From Alligator mississippiensis (Eukaryota > Chordata > Crocodylia > Alligatoridae): a stretch of 64,000 nucleotides of DNA. The translations under genes and the position numbers were made by a program. The DNA is taken from positions 47,776,001 to 47,840,000 of the forward strand of contig NC_081827.1 in NCBI RefSeq assembly GCF_030867095.1, given 5' to 3'. The first letter of the stretch is position 1. The number at the start of each line of letters is the position of its first letter. The notes below the pieces were generated by a model, which saw nothing but the letters and a program-made list of their open reading frames with translations, had not been told where the DNA came from and made no database searches. This document shows, in pieces, positions 43,456-55,080 of the stretch.

Positions 43456-45719
43456 CAAACATATTAAATTGTATGTTCTTTTAGGGATCAAGCAGCCTAT
43501 GTTAGGTTTTAAGAGAACAGGAGAATTTTTGCAAGAAACTTGATCCTTAAAGTAAGTAGAGTGGAAAAGGAGCAGGAATGGGAAATGTCTTTACATGATA
43601 TTACCTGTTCAACATCTAGCCAATGATGGCTTGAGTGTTGCTGGGACTAAGCTGGCTTCAGCTGATTCATTTTCTTCAGTATCTGTTCTGATTTTATTCA
43701 GCAGGCAGGAAGCCAATTCAAAATCATAAAATGAGAAAAGCTTATCAGGAATTAGATCCGGGTTTTTTTTCCCCAATGATCTTCAAGCTGCCTTGAGGGT
43801 CTTACTTCTTCCTTTTGATAATAGAAACTTCTGTATCCCACTAGATAAGTGCAAGAACCAAGAGCAAATGAGTGTCATTCCCATTTTTTTCATACACTAC
43901 TACTTTCTCAGAGGTGTTGTCAACCTACACAATTTACATTTTTTTAGAAACAACTCATGATATGTGAAGTCACCTGCTGGCCTTGTGCTATCAAACTTCC
44001 ATTTATTTTAATGAGAGTTTCCATGGGACTGAAGGTATTTAATTTAAAGCTTCACTGCTGTCACCAGATTGTTACCAGGTATCCCAGCTTTTCTGAATGT
44101 TAACTATATTGGCCTTTCCCAGTATATTTGGACAACTATTTAGGTGCACATTATCCAACTCAGTGGATATTTTACAAAGTAATTTCAATTGATATGACAC
44201 TCTACAAAGATAAGTAAATATACTTTACAATTCTCCATGTCCCCAAAATAAGAGGCTATAGGCTACATTTTTTTAAAGTGTCCATTAATTATGTTGCCAA
44301 AATTACTGATCCTTTTGAAAATCTGGGCTCTAAGATTCACTCCATGGGCTGAAGCCAGGGAAAAAAAGCTTCCAAATCCCTTCTCGGTAAGCATGAACAG
44401 AGAATCCATAACAACTGTGTATAAATAGCTTAATTCAGCACTGCTGTTACTTTGTTGACTTCAGTGGAGTTGCTTTTAATTCACAGCAGGATGAAATCTG
44501 AAACAGACCTTAAAATTGTGTAATATTTAACAACTATTATTCCAGAGGTAAACTTACCATTTATCATTCAACATTAGATGAGTATAATCAACCTAAAAGT
44601 AAATATTCAAATCCAATATTTAGGACCCTTTTATACCATTTCACAGCATGAAATATATCTGAGTTCTATACACTAAACATATATTGCCTTGTTTTATTTA
44701 CAGGTTTTGGGGGTATAAATGGTGCTGCAAACAGATGGCTAGATTTAGAAAGCTTTACCTTATGTAGTAAAACGAAGCTCTGGCCAGATGGACCTGTAGA
44801 TATCAGTGCCAGTACTGTACCTTGTCCATATGGACAACAAGATTTATGGCAGGAGTAATTATTTCCACATTCATACTTGAAAATGAGCTAATGCCTGCTT
44901 ATTTGTATAATTCTACTCTTTGCCACTCAGAGGCATTCAGGGAAGGCATTCACAGAAGGAGGGGCTATATAAAATAAACAGAAATGTTCTATTTCCTTGG
45001 ACAAATTGTGCACAATACATTCATGTACAATATCTAATTAGTGCTTTGAGTTCTTTCAAAGGAAGTAAATGACAGTGCTATTTTTTTCCCCAAACAATAG
45101 ACTTGGTCATGAATACATAAAGCATACAGTTTGGCATTTCTATGTTTGTATACCAAGGAATTCAGTTTAGGCTGCTGCAGAAAGAGATTTATATGCTAGA
45201 AGGTTATGGAGGAAGAAAAGTAACCAAAAGGTCTGAGACATTACCTCTACAGGGGCAGAAGAAGGTTCTTACAGCAGATGTAATAAACTGCACTATCTCC
45301 AAGCAGTAGTAGACACACTGGAGTACTATAATCCAAAACACCCTTTTAACAAAGCATTGGGTCTTGACACTCATATATGCAACTCAATGTCCCTGTACAA
45401 CCCTTGGGCCCTTTGAAAAGCTGTAGCTGCAGGTTATATAGAGCCAGACTAAAATAGTTTTTGTACATGGCTACACTCTGGAATTAGAACACACAAACCA
45501 TAGGTGCTTTGCCTAGGAGAGTAATTTGAGCAGGTTTAGATGCCCAGAAACCTGTACCTACATCTCCTTTTTAGACATGATTCTCAGTATTCAGAATAGT
45601 AAAATACAGACCACATGATACAATAAACCCACAGACTAACATATCTGCACAGAACCAGCAATCAACTTAAACACACCAAGAAAGCTGTAACAGACAGCCA
45701 AGCCCTCAGATAGCACTGA
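43456..45719. other. AT-rich DNA, no gene seen
   Basis: No exon or clear repeat. A short GACTTCAGTGGAGTTGC motif at about 44459 resembles a common reptilian dispersed repeat, but I cannot delimit it. Confidence 0.4.
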
Positions 45720-45779
45720 ATCTGCACTGAGAACACCTAGGATTGCCACCTCTCAAATCTCAAAAAGGCTTTCACTCAA

Positions 45780-46189
45780 CAAGGACACTCCTCCAGAGAG
45801 GCAGATCACACAGCTGAAAAAGCTACCCAGATACTACGTGAAGAATTTCTCCAGTACAGAAGGAAAACCTCCATGAATCACATACCACCGGTTATGACAT
45901 ATCACCCCTCCCTTGAACCTATACGGAAAATCCTCAAACAATTGCAACCCATACTAAAAGAAGATCCAATTCTTAAAGAGATCTTCCCAGAACTGCCTAT
46001 CCTAGCCTTGAAACAAGCACTGAACCTCACTAACTGCATCACCAGAAGCAAACTTCCTATGGCCCAAAACAAACTGAATGGATCCAGACCATGCCATGAC
46101 AAGAAATGTAAAACCTGCAAACATATCTCCACCACCCCCACAATTACTACACCTGGATCTTACAGCTGCACCTCCAGAAATGTAATATA
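45780..46189 (+). pseudogene. PLE protein, region between reverse transcriptase and endonuclease
   Basis: The frame from 45873 reads IPPVMTYHPSLEPIRKILKQ, LQPILKEDPILKEIFPELPIL, LNLTNCITRSKLPMAQN, then the Cys-rich linker PCHDKKCKTCKHI and TTPTITTPGSYSCTSRNVIY. That order (PxxxTY, IFP, RSKLP, CxxxxCxTC, NVIY) is typical of vertebrate Penelope-like proteins. Upstream, the frame is shifted near 45850. NVIY begins the GIY-YIG endonuclease, where the MITE interrupts. Confidence 0.85.
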
Positions 46190-46596
46190 CCATATTTTCG
46201 CGCGTATATCCCACAGGGTACACGTGATTTTACAAAAAAATGGATGGGTGTGGGCTATACAGGGGTGCGGGCTATCGATGGACTTTTTTTCCATGGGGGC
46301 CGGGGCAGGCTGCGCCACCTCCCTGCTGGGCCTGGGCAGGCCGGGCTGTGCCGCTGCTGCCGCAGGGGTCAGGGCCAGGGCCAGGGCCAGGGCCAGGGCG
46401 GGCCAGGCTGTGCCACCGCCGCCGTGGAGGCCAGGGTGGGCTGGGCTGGGCTGCGCCGCCTCCTCGTGTATACGCTGCCGCGGGGAATACACAGGTGAGG
46501 CATATACATGGACTAATTTACAAAAATACAATTTTCCATGGGTTATACATAGATGTGGCTTATACCCGTGGGTGGGCTATATGCGTGAAAATATGG
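46190..46596. mobile_element. MITE inside the PLE endonuclease coding region
   Basis: 407 bp with inverted ends CCATATTTTCGCGCGTATAT and, from the right on the minus strand, CCATATTTTCACGCATATAG; the next positions CCCAC(A/C) also match. It lies exactly between the codons for NVIY and LIQCIKCP. Without it the reading would be NVIYLIQC, so it probably used an AT/TA target. The core is strongly GC-rich with a CCAGGG repeat. Confidence 0.88.
46364..46402. repeat. (CCAGGG)n hexamer repeat
   Basis: About five CCAGGG units in the MITE core, encoding the GQGQGQ and RARARA strings of the local frames. Confidence 0.9.
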
Positions 46597-46880
46597 ATTC
46601 TAATCCAATGCATCAAATGCCCTGATGGAAAATACATAGGAGAGACCAAACAACAACTGCGCACCAGAATGAATGCACACTGGAAATCTATCAAAGACAA
46701 GAATACCCAATTACCCATGGGGGCACATTTCTCACAAGAAAATTGCCCTCTCTCCAATTTCTCAGTTCTAATCCTCAAAGGGAATTTACAAAACACTTTT
46801 CACAGATGAGCCTATGAACTTCACTTCATCAATCTCCTGCATACAAAAAATCATGGACTAAATATAGACATTGGATTATG
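46597..46880 (+). pseudogene. PLE GIY-YIG endonuclease C-terminal part
   Basis: It continues the interrupted domain: LIQCIKCPDGKYIGET, then KQQLRTRMNAHWKSIKDKN, LPMGAHFSQENCPLSNFSVLIL, and after an in-frame TGA at 46807 (probably a mutated Arg codon) AYELHFINLLHTKNHGLNIDIG. The YIGET and RxxRMNAH blocks fit the GIY-YIG nuclease of Penelope-like elements, in which the nuclease nicks target DNA. Dead because of the MITE and the stop. Confidence 0.88.
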
Positions 46881-48155
46881 ACTTGGTGTTTCTTCTTGAT
46901 GTTAGAGGGTCCAATGTTTATTCTTAACTCTCAGATTGCCTGACTTGGGTACTTCCACGTTACAATCTGACTTTCACCTGCCACATCTTGATCTTATAGG
47001 ATATTATCAGTCAGGAGTTGTTTCTGACGCAGAAGAACACCAGCAATAGTGATGGAAGTTTATCTCATCATGTTACCCCCCTCCTTCAACTCCTTCTAAC
47101 ACGCACCATATTTTTATCATCACTTTTGTATGCGGTTGATCACTTCTCTTTATCAAAAATGTGATTATGTATCTTTTTGTTTCTCTTTCTTTCAGTTGCT
47201 ATCAGATAACTCTCATACAGCCAGGGAGCCTTTCCAAATGCTTTGTTTACATTTATTTATTTATTTCCAAACACTTTGCTGCTATTATATAACACCAAAA
47301 CAACATGCATAAACCATATAAATCAACTTTCAAGATTGTAAATGAAAATTCTTTTTTTTTTTAAACTGAAATACTTCTTTCAGTTTCTATCTTTTTCTTC
47401 TTGCTAAGTACTCTTGGCCCTACTTAAGGTTCCACAAAGCTAAGAAAACTGGACAGGATAAGATTGAACTTGACCTTAACTGGCTTCAATGATGATCCAC
47501 CATTCCTTCCTTCTCTCAGCTTCCGCCTTTGTTTCTCTCCTTTTCAGGTGGCTCCAGAGTCAATATGTCTTCCTGGATCCCAGCTCTTACCTTCCAACTG
47601 AGCTCCACACGTCCAAGCAGAGCCATCCCCCAGAATCTCACCTTCTCCATCTGCGCCCCTTGGATCCTCTTCTTCCGGACCTATGCTCCATTCTTGCTCC
47701 TCCAGCACACCACACTGAGCCACACCCCTTCCTTTTAACTTCAAACAACAGCTGCTCCAGAAGCAGTGTTTTTCTGGCACAATCCCTGTTTTCCTTTCCC
47801 TGATCTCCCTTTTAGCCAGTCCCTCATCACAATGACTCATTATAACTTGCCTAACATCTGGCTCACCCAGGTACCTCTTCACTATTTACCAGCTATATTC
47901 TTTCCCCTTGGCCTGTATCTTAACCCACTGACTCCTCAATTTACATTTTCACTAACTGCCTTTTTGCATGCATACCAGCCTCTGGCTTCTTTAGTATTCA
48001 TTCCATCCAGGAAGAGCACGCAACAACTATAGATGCTTCCTCAGCCTAATGAAGGGTATTTATACCCAAAACCTTGCTAAGAAGAATTTTTCCAACTATC
48101 TGAGTTTTCTAATAAAAGATATCAGATTTACCTAAAGAATCTTGTCTGCCTGAGG

Positions 48156-50754
48156 AAACATGGGCACCTCTTAGGAGTTATTCCGGATTAGGCACATAGG
48201 GGCTCTGCACAGAAAAATGGGTGAGTTATGTACCTGTGAAAGGTAATTCAGAGGTCAAAGGTCTAGACATGGCAGATAGGAAACGCTAAGCATGGACTGG
48301 GGCTGCCACACACCCCAGCAGGAATTTAGGGACCTGGTTCATGCTGCACACTAGACATCCCGATTCAGGATGTATAGTCCCACTTCTGAGGATGGATGCC
48401 TAATGATGTATTAGTACCCTCATCCATCTTTTGACAATATCTTATTGGTTGGGGCGTTCACTGTGTCCTAGGCCCACCTCACTCTGATGTCCTGATAGGC
48501 TATAGGATAGGCTACATAAAGGCACTTACCACACCTACTGTTGAAAATGGGCCACTGGTTAGTAAAAAGTGCAAGAGTTATGGGAACAGGGACAATGAGA
48601 AAGTAAGAGGGACCCTAGTGGTTATAACATTACTGTGGAGCTAGGATGTAACCTGCGCCCCAGACTCTTCTTGTAGCATTATTTCTACTGCTTACCCAAG
48701 GACTGTCCAATATAAAATGCATAAACAGTCCTTAATCCAGCATCAGTGATGCAGTTCACATTATACAGTATTGGTTAAAAAAAAAAAAATATCCCTGGAA
48801 TCCAGGAGTCTCCCATCTCAGGAAGTACTATAAACACTATGCAATAGAGGCATGCTTCCATTTGCTTACTGCCTTCTGGGCCCATTACTATTATACTCTT
48901 GTCTCCCTAAACACACCACCTTCTGAAATAAGGGATACAATCAGGAACTTCAGTTTCCCAACTGTCCTGTACATGTCCCACTTTCCTCTTTGTTTCCTTC
49001 CTCTGCATTGATAAGTTTCCCAGACTGCCCTGCAATGACTAGTACCTGACAAAATTTGCAGGTATTCTCCAGTGCTCCATGTTTCAGGGGTATGCTCCTA
49101 AAGATATTTTATAGGGTTTAATATATTAACTGACCAATGTCAAGTGTTTTGAGATCCTTTTTAGAAGTTACGTGAAAGTACCAGAACAGTATAAAGTATG
49201 TTTACAATGAACAATCTCTTTTTAACATTTAGTGTGTCCACTTGCATAAGTCAAATTACTAAGGAATGTTTGTGATATGGTGAACACATTTAAATAATAT
49301 TTTCATTTTTTATTTCTGTTTTTTTTCAAGTCACAAAAACATACACAAAGTCTCACAAATAACACTGACAAAATACATTGGAAAACAAACTTTAGTCAAA
49401 ACGATTGAGAGAATAAAACGAGAATGCTTTCAATTCTCTGAAACAAGGTCAAATATGTCAAGCTAGCAACACTTTCAAACTAAGAGTATATAGTGGTAAA
49501 TGATTAATTTGGAGTACTTTTGCAGGGGCAGAGATTTCAGTTCTAGCAAAATCTAATTAATATGTGAGAGAAACCAAAAACAATGGGGGGGGGGGAGGGA
49601 ATGAAACTACATCTTTCTTGGTACCTTTAAAAATATGTTTTAGCTATTGTAGAGATAATTTTGTTCTTGGCCAGAAACATTATTTACCTGAATGAAAAGG
49701 AAATACCAGCTGATAGACATTTTTAACAATAGCAATGAGCACCCAGCATAGTAGCATACCTATAGCTGAATGAGAAACTGGGCACCTAATATGAATCCAG
49801 ATTATTCTTTTGAATTCTTAAATTCCTGCCAAATTTGTATTATAATTTCCATCTTAACCAGACTATCATTTTGCCTCATAATCTCTCAATATTATACATG
49901 CTTAAGGAATGTTAGATGCCCTTCAGTTCCAGTTCAATAAGTTATCCCAAATCAGGACTGCACTTAAGCATGTGCCTCCATTTGAAATCAGGCATCAAGT
50001 TATTTTAGGAAGAAAACAACAAGAAGTGAGATTGGAGATTGAACAGATCAGAAAGATGGGTAAATACATAAAGCATAGTTAGTGCCTTTGAGCACTGAAC
50101 TATTGATACAAGAAATATCTTTCCATTTGGCAAACAATGTTTACCACAATGGGATGCATTCAGTTTTAATCCTATATTTAAAAGTCTCACTTATATAGTA
50201 TCAAGTTCACTATTGAAAAGTCTATCAGCCTGCTTGTGGAAGACAACCCATTTTGCAAAGAGCTACAGATGAATAGTGTTATTCTTTACAGTAATTATGC
50301 TTCTCTTTTCACAAATATCAATATAATTTCCTTTCACTAAAAAGGTATTTGCTACTGCATATTAAAAATAAACTCCTTTTATGGACGATGAAGAATACAA
50401 GAATTTCATGGTCTTCATTTTGGCACAGAGAAGGCTATGTAGCCTCTTTGCATATTGCAGTATCTATTCAAATGCATCACAATTGAATTTTGCTTTAAAA
50501 GAAATAAACTGCACTCCAAGGCCTAATGACAGTTGTACTTAAGGAAAACCAGAATCCATTGTCCTAGCTCAGACTACTAAAGAATTCTTATGCTAGGGAA
50601 GTAAATCTTCCATGCTACTCCTTAGTAGTGTATGAAGGGGAAGAGACATTTAATTGATGGTAAACATGTAACCATAATTACCAGGTAACACATACTATGT
50701 AGAAACCACTGGTGTGAAAGACAAGAGAAAGTGAGGCTGCCTAGAGATGTTTAA
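48156..50754. other. AT-rich DNA, no gene seen
   Basis: No exon recognised. A poly-A run lies at 48779-48789 and an ~11-nt G run at about 49586-49597. The 48160-48650 part is more complex, but I cannot identify a repeat in it. Confidence 0.4.
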
Positions 50755-51441
50755 GGGCCATGCTCTAACTTGTGGCGCTTTATATGAAGTGCCATCAGTT
50801 AGAACTCCCCCCCTCCCCCCAACCCAGCCCAACAAATATTTACTTATCGGGATGGGGAGGGTAATCGGGCATGCCTGCACTGAACTTGGCCAGCAGGCTG
50901 GGGCACTCTAGCAGCCTCACCCATCTCCCTGCCGCCCCCCCCCCTCCCCCCTGGCTCCAGAGCTGCCAGCAGGGAAGAGAAGGGAAGGTGGGGAGCAGCA
51001 CAGAGCACCCCTGCCTGCTGGCCTACCCTCCTCATCTCACAAGCCCAGCCTGGCAACTGGGATATTTGGGGAGGGCCCACAAGGCAAGGAGGTTGCATTC
51101 CACCAAACTTCTGCCCTCCAGCTGCATCTAGGCAAAGCCCAGCTGGCAACACTGTGCCTCTCACTCCTCCCTCTCTCCCCCCTCCCCCCCACCTCCCCTG
51201 CTGACAACCTTAGAGGTGGCATAGGCTGGGCTAGTAGTCAACAAAGTAAGCCCCAGCCCAGCCCTGCAAAACAGGAAAATTTAACCCTAGAGGGAACACA
51301 AGTTTCCTAAAGCAGTCTGCTTTAGAGTATCTTAGTCTAATACCTGATTTGACAAGGGTTAACTTTTTGCACAATAAGACATTTTAAAAGCACTCTGCAG
51401 CACATGTGTTACATCACAGCTATAGAGCACTTTCAGGGCCC
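50755..51441. mobile_element. Possible GC-cored MITE
   Basis: The left end GGGCCATGCTCTAA and, on the minus strand, the right end GGGCCCTGAAAGTGCTCTA are weakly similar. Flanking triplets TAA and TGA differ by one. The core (50800-51260) is GC-rich with C-runs. Boundaries are tentative. Confidence 0.35.
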
Positions 51442-51853
51442 TGATCATGCAAAAAATGTAACTTGTGTAAGCACCCTGAGAGAGAGAGAACATCTGTCCA
51501 TATGTACAGAAGGTTTATATTAAAAGAACATTTGATTGAATGAAATATCAATTTAGTAGACTATTTTAACCTCCATAAAAATAAAGAGGCATATTGTCAG
51601 TTTTGGGCATACTGAAGTTTGAGGCAACCAGAGGTAATAGGTTTGTTATCCTTAAAACCATCCTATTCTTGGAAATAACTTTGTCATACTGTTTCTCTGC
51701 TATTTTGTAGTGTTAAGGTGCTTTCTGTAAAATACAAGGAGCAGAATAATAGATGTATGTAAAACATGTTAGGGAGCTGAAGCATAAATTGTCATTTATA
51801 CTCTGTACTTGTGATAACATTGTGATAGGCATCTTGATGAGAATCAGACTATA
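51442..51853. other. AT-rich DNA, no feature seen
   Basis: Nothing recognised. Confidence 0.4.
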
Positions 51854-51861
51854 GTAGAAAC

Positions 51862-52944
51862 TAGGGGTGCAATGATAGAGATTTTGGGGGCCAATACCAA
51901 TAGCCAATTTTTAAGGAGGCATATTGGCCGATACTGATCTGATTTCCGATACAGCACGGAGAGATGTGTGCAGCTGGAAAGTCTGTTGTGGTGGAAAGGG
52001 AGAAAGGAAGGAAGCGGCGGTAGGGGCAGATCAAGGCCCCTGAGGTGAGGAAGGAGTGGGGCTGGGGCTGGGGCAGGGGCAGGGGCTGACCAGCTTGGGG
52101 AGAGAGTGGGATGGAGCCACAGCTTATCCAGGAGGGTGCAGGGAGGGGAGGCAGCTCCCACTGCTGCACAGACCCCAGGAGGGCACAGGGGGGACATGTG
52201 CTCCTAGACCCATGGGGCGTGGGTGGGGTGGGCTGCCACTATGGCCTGGAGTCAGGGCAGCACAGGACCCTTCCCAGCAGGGGATGGGCCTGGCTGCACT
52301 TGGGATAGGTGGTAGTGGTTCTGGGAGGGGGTTATGGTGGGGCTGCAGCCTCCCCAAATTTCATCATAGTCCCCCATACCCTCCCCTCCCAGTGCCACTG
52401 CTGCCCACCCCAAATTCAGCCCCAGCCCCCCAACCTCTGCGCCAGAAAGAGTCCTGCGTAGCCCTGGCCCCAGCCTGCAGAGGCAGCTGCCCTGCCCATA
52501 CCCCACACAGCTCTGGGGCCACCCTCCCACCGTGCCCTCCTGGGATGCACACAGCAGTGGGAGTTTCCCCCGCCCCCTCCTCCCCATTCTCCCCAAATGA
52601 GCTGCGGCTCCATCCCACACCCAGCCCCAGCTAGGTAGTGCCTCCCCCACCTCCTGCCCCAACCCCAGCCCCACTCCCTCCATCACCGCAGGGGCTTTGA
52701 TCTGCCCCCACACATGCCCCATGCCTTCCCCATACCCATCCACCACAACAGACTAACCAGATGTACACAGGTCTCCAAGCTACCAAGCTGTGCTCCTCAC
52801 CACTTACATGCTGCGCTGAGGCTGCACTCATGCATGGGCATTTATCAGCTAAATTATTGGCCACATCAGACTATTTCTGATACACTCAATTTTCTTTATA
52901 TCGGTGCCGATTTAATACGAGGCTGACGTATCGGTATACCTCTA
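51862..52944. mobile_element. hAT-type foldback element, 1083 bp
   Basis: Perfect 8-bp target duplication GTAGAAAC at 51854-51861 and 52945-52952. Inverted ends TAGGGGTGCAATGATAGAG and, from the right, TAGAGGTATACCGATACGTC; both subterminal regions contain the TATTGGCCGATAC / TATCGGTGCCGAT motif known from a reptile hAT family. Internal GC-rich arms are inverted: TCTGTTGTGGTGGA (51981) mirrors TCCACCACAACAGA (52739), and GGGGCAGATCAAGGCCCCTG (52023) mirrors CAGGGGCTTTGATCTGCCCC (52688). No transposase; frames up to 192 aa are repeat-derived. Confidence 0.93.
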
Positions 52945-52952
52945 GTAGAAAC

Positions 52953-54904
52953 TGGAATTTACCTGGGGACTAGTCTGCTTATGATATATAGAGCAGAATT
53001 TGAAACTTATGCTATTTAGGATTTCACCTGCATTTTATGCAGCCATAAACATTATTTATAAAAGATGCTGAAACATCCCCATTAAGCATTAAGAGTCTGA
53101 GATCTGGAGCTTATATGTGTATGTCTTACTACACTCATCCACATATTTGATTATGTTTCACTTTATTTACACAAATAACAGGAAATACCTTGATTACCAA
53201 TCTGACAAGACTATAGTAGCAATATATAGGTACATTTTTAGGTACAGTGAATTTTCAGTCTGATACCCAGATAATTCTGGTAGCTCCTAGAGGTAGCTCC
53301 TTATCCAGGGCTGGTTGGGGAGTTGAGTCCTCTGCTTGTTCTGGCCAGGGAAGGGGACGGGCTGCTTCCACTCACTACATGGAGGATGCTCAGATGAAGG
53401 TATTGGCTTAGCAAAGATGCCAGGATTTAGTTACTTCCTACCCCTTGGTTCTTTGGTTGGTGACTGATCACATGCCCATGTGGCCAAGGCTGGATGACTA
53501 GAAGACCTAACCATTCTAACCGTAGCTAAGTTTATTACTGGGAAAATGCCACCACACCGCCTCTTGAGATTTTTAGCCTGAGTGATAAATGACCCAGAAT
53601 TATTCCACAGCATATACTCTTTAGCTAGATGACATCTTCCATCTTAACCCAATCTTCTATTTAGTGAGCTGCTGTGAGACATCTTGTGAACCTTCATTAT
53701 CTCATAAGCTCATCCTCACTTTTGTCCTTCTCACACCTCTCAGCCCTTTGTGTAATAATACAGAGAGAATTCCTGAACAACTGTGTTTCAGAACATGATA
53801 CTACTTCTCCCTTCCCCAGGCAAGCAACCGACCTATATAAGTTTCCCTCTAGGGACCTGTACACATATGCATAACAAGATTTTACTCAGAAAGCAGAGAA
53901 AAATTCAGAGAATTAACTGCTTCTCTGAATTTCCATAAACTGTTTCCATAGCTCACTTTGGAACTGGAAATTCCTTTGAGAGGGAATAGTAGGTTCTCCA
54001 AAAAAAATTCCATTTGAGAGAGGAAAAAAAGCCTACTCTCAAATGAGAACTGAATTACAGAAATCCTAAAAAAATGGATAAGAATGTTTAAAAAGCCAAA
54101 ATATTTAATTAAAAAATTTAAGCCAAATATTTCAGCTTTATTATTACAATGGATTTTTTCTTTGGAAACTGATCTGTTTTAGAAGGCAATGGAAAAAAGT
54201 GGGTTAAACAAAGCCAAAATAAAATACGTAATTTTGTTACACATCAAATAAAGCACTCTGCTCAACTTGAAACAAAAATTGTTTGTGTTTCTTTGGTTTG
54301 TTTTGCCCTAAAACGCCAGAATGCCCCTTTTTGTTGACCAAATTGATATTTTGTTTCATTTTATTTTATTTTTCTGCTTAACAAGCAAGAAGTCTATTTT
54401 GTGTGACTCTGTTTAACTCCTTTGGAGGTTATATGTTGCCATGCTGATGTTCTAGGAAATTCATAGTATAGCCCAGTGATGTGGGCACAGGGCTGGTCTG
54501 CAGGACAGATCATGTCCATGGGGTTTGTTCATGGGTATGATCCAGCTGCATACATCATAGCTGACCCTATGCATTGACCCAGCCCTCATGCCAAATCTGG
54601 CCATGCCCAGGCCCAGCCCCGGAAAATGGAATGATATAACATGAAGGGCCAATGAGTCCTGAAATTTGGGAGCAGGGAAGTAGCAGTTACTGCTGTCACC
54701 ACTCCCCCACCACCAAATTACTAGTATGCCTCCTGATCTTCAAGTCTGTCTGTTCTTCTTGTAGGCCATCTGGGACTAATTCCTATTTTGCTTATGTACC
54801 TAAATGGCACATATGCAGCTCTATAACCACAGCTTTTGGCATTTACCCATTGTGTGTGATTCTATTTTGCCCTGCTGGAGAGGTGGAAGAGAAGGAGGAC
54901 CTTT
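52953..54904. other. AT-rich DNA, no gene seen
   Basis: No exon recognised. CAGTGATGTGGGCACAGGG at 54474 looks like a hAT end, but I found no partner end. Confidence 0.4.
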
Positions 54905-55080
54905 GCACTTTTAAATCCAATAGCCAAGTGGCTAAAGCATTTGCTCAAGGACTGGGAGATGCAAATTTCAGACCCCTTCCCTCAGATGGAAGCTGTATAT
55001 CCTGCCTCTCAGCAAAATGCTCTAACCAGTAGCCCACAAGCTAGACATTATTTACAGCCTACTCTAGACCCCCTCTTGAA
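54905..55080 (+). mobile_element. tRNA-like SINE remnant
   Basis: AGCCAAGTGGCTAAAGCATTTGCTCAAGG resembles a tRNA 5' half with an A-box, and GATGCAAATTTCAGACCCC a decayed B-box region. Low copy identity; no clear 3' tail. Confidence 0.35.

Larger units (their letters stand above)
45720..48155 (+). mobile_element. Penelope-like retroelement (PLE), 3' half, with MITE insertion
   Basis: The C-terminal coding part (45780-46880) and 3' tail of a Penelope-like element. The tail at 48040-48150 (CCTAATGAAGGGTATTTATACCC, CAACTATCTGAG, CTAATAAAAGATATCAG, CTTGTCTGCC) has the architecture of vertebrate Penelope-like tails and resembles 33657-33720. The 46880-48040 stretch between is long, non-coding and not independently identified. 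The core reverse transcriptase motifs are absent (truncated). Confidence 0.75.

Noticed and set aside
44448-44500. GACTTCAGTGGAGTTGC-type dispersed repeat
   Set aside because: Resembles a common reptilian repeat, but too short and diverged to delimit.
45873-46625. 250-aa frame as one protein
   Set aside because: Only its first ~105 codons are PLE-derived; the rest reads through the MITE (poly-Arg-Ala from a hexamer repeat).
54474-54660. Possible hAT beginning CAGTGATGTGGGCACAGGG
   Set aside because: No matching right end or 8-bp duplication found.
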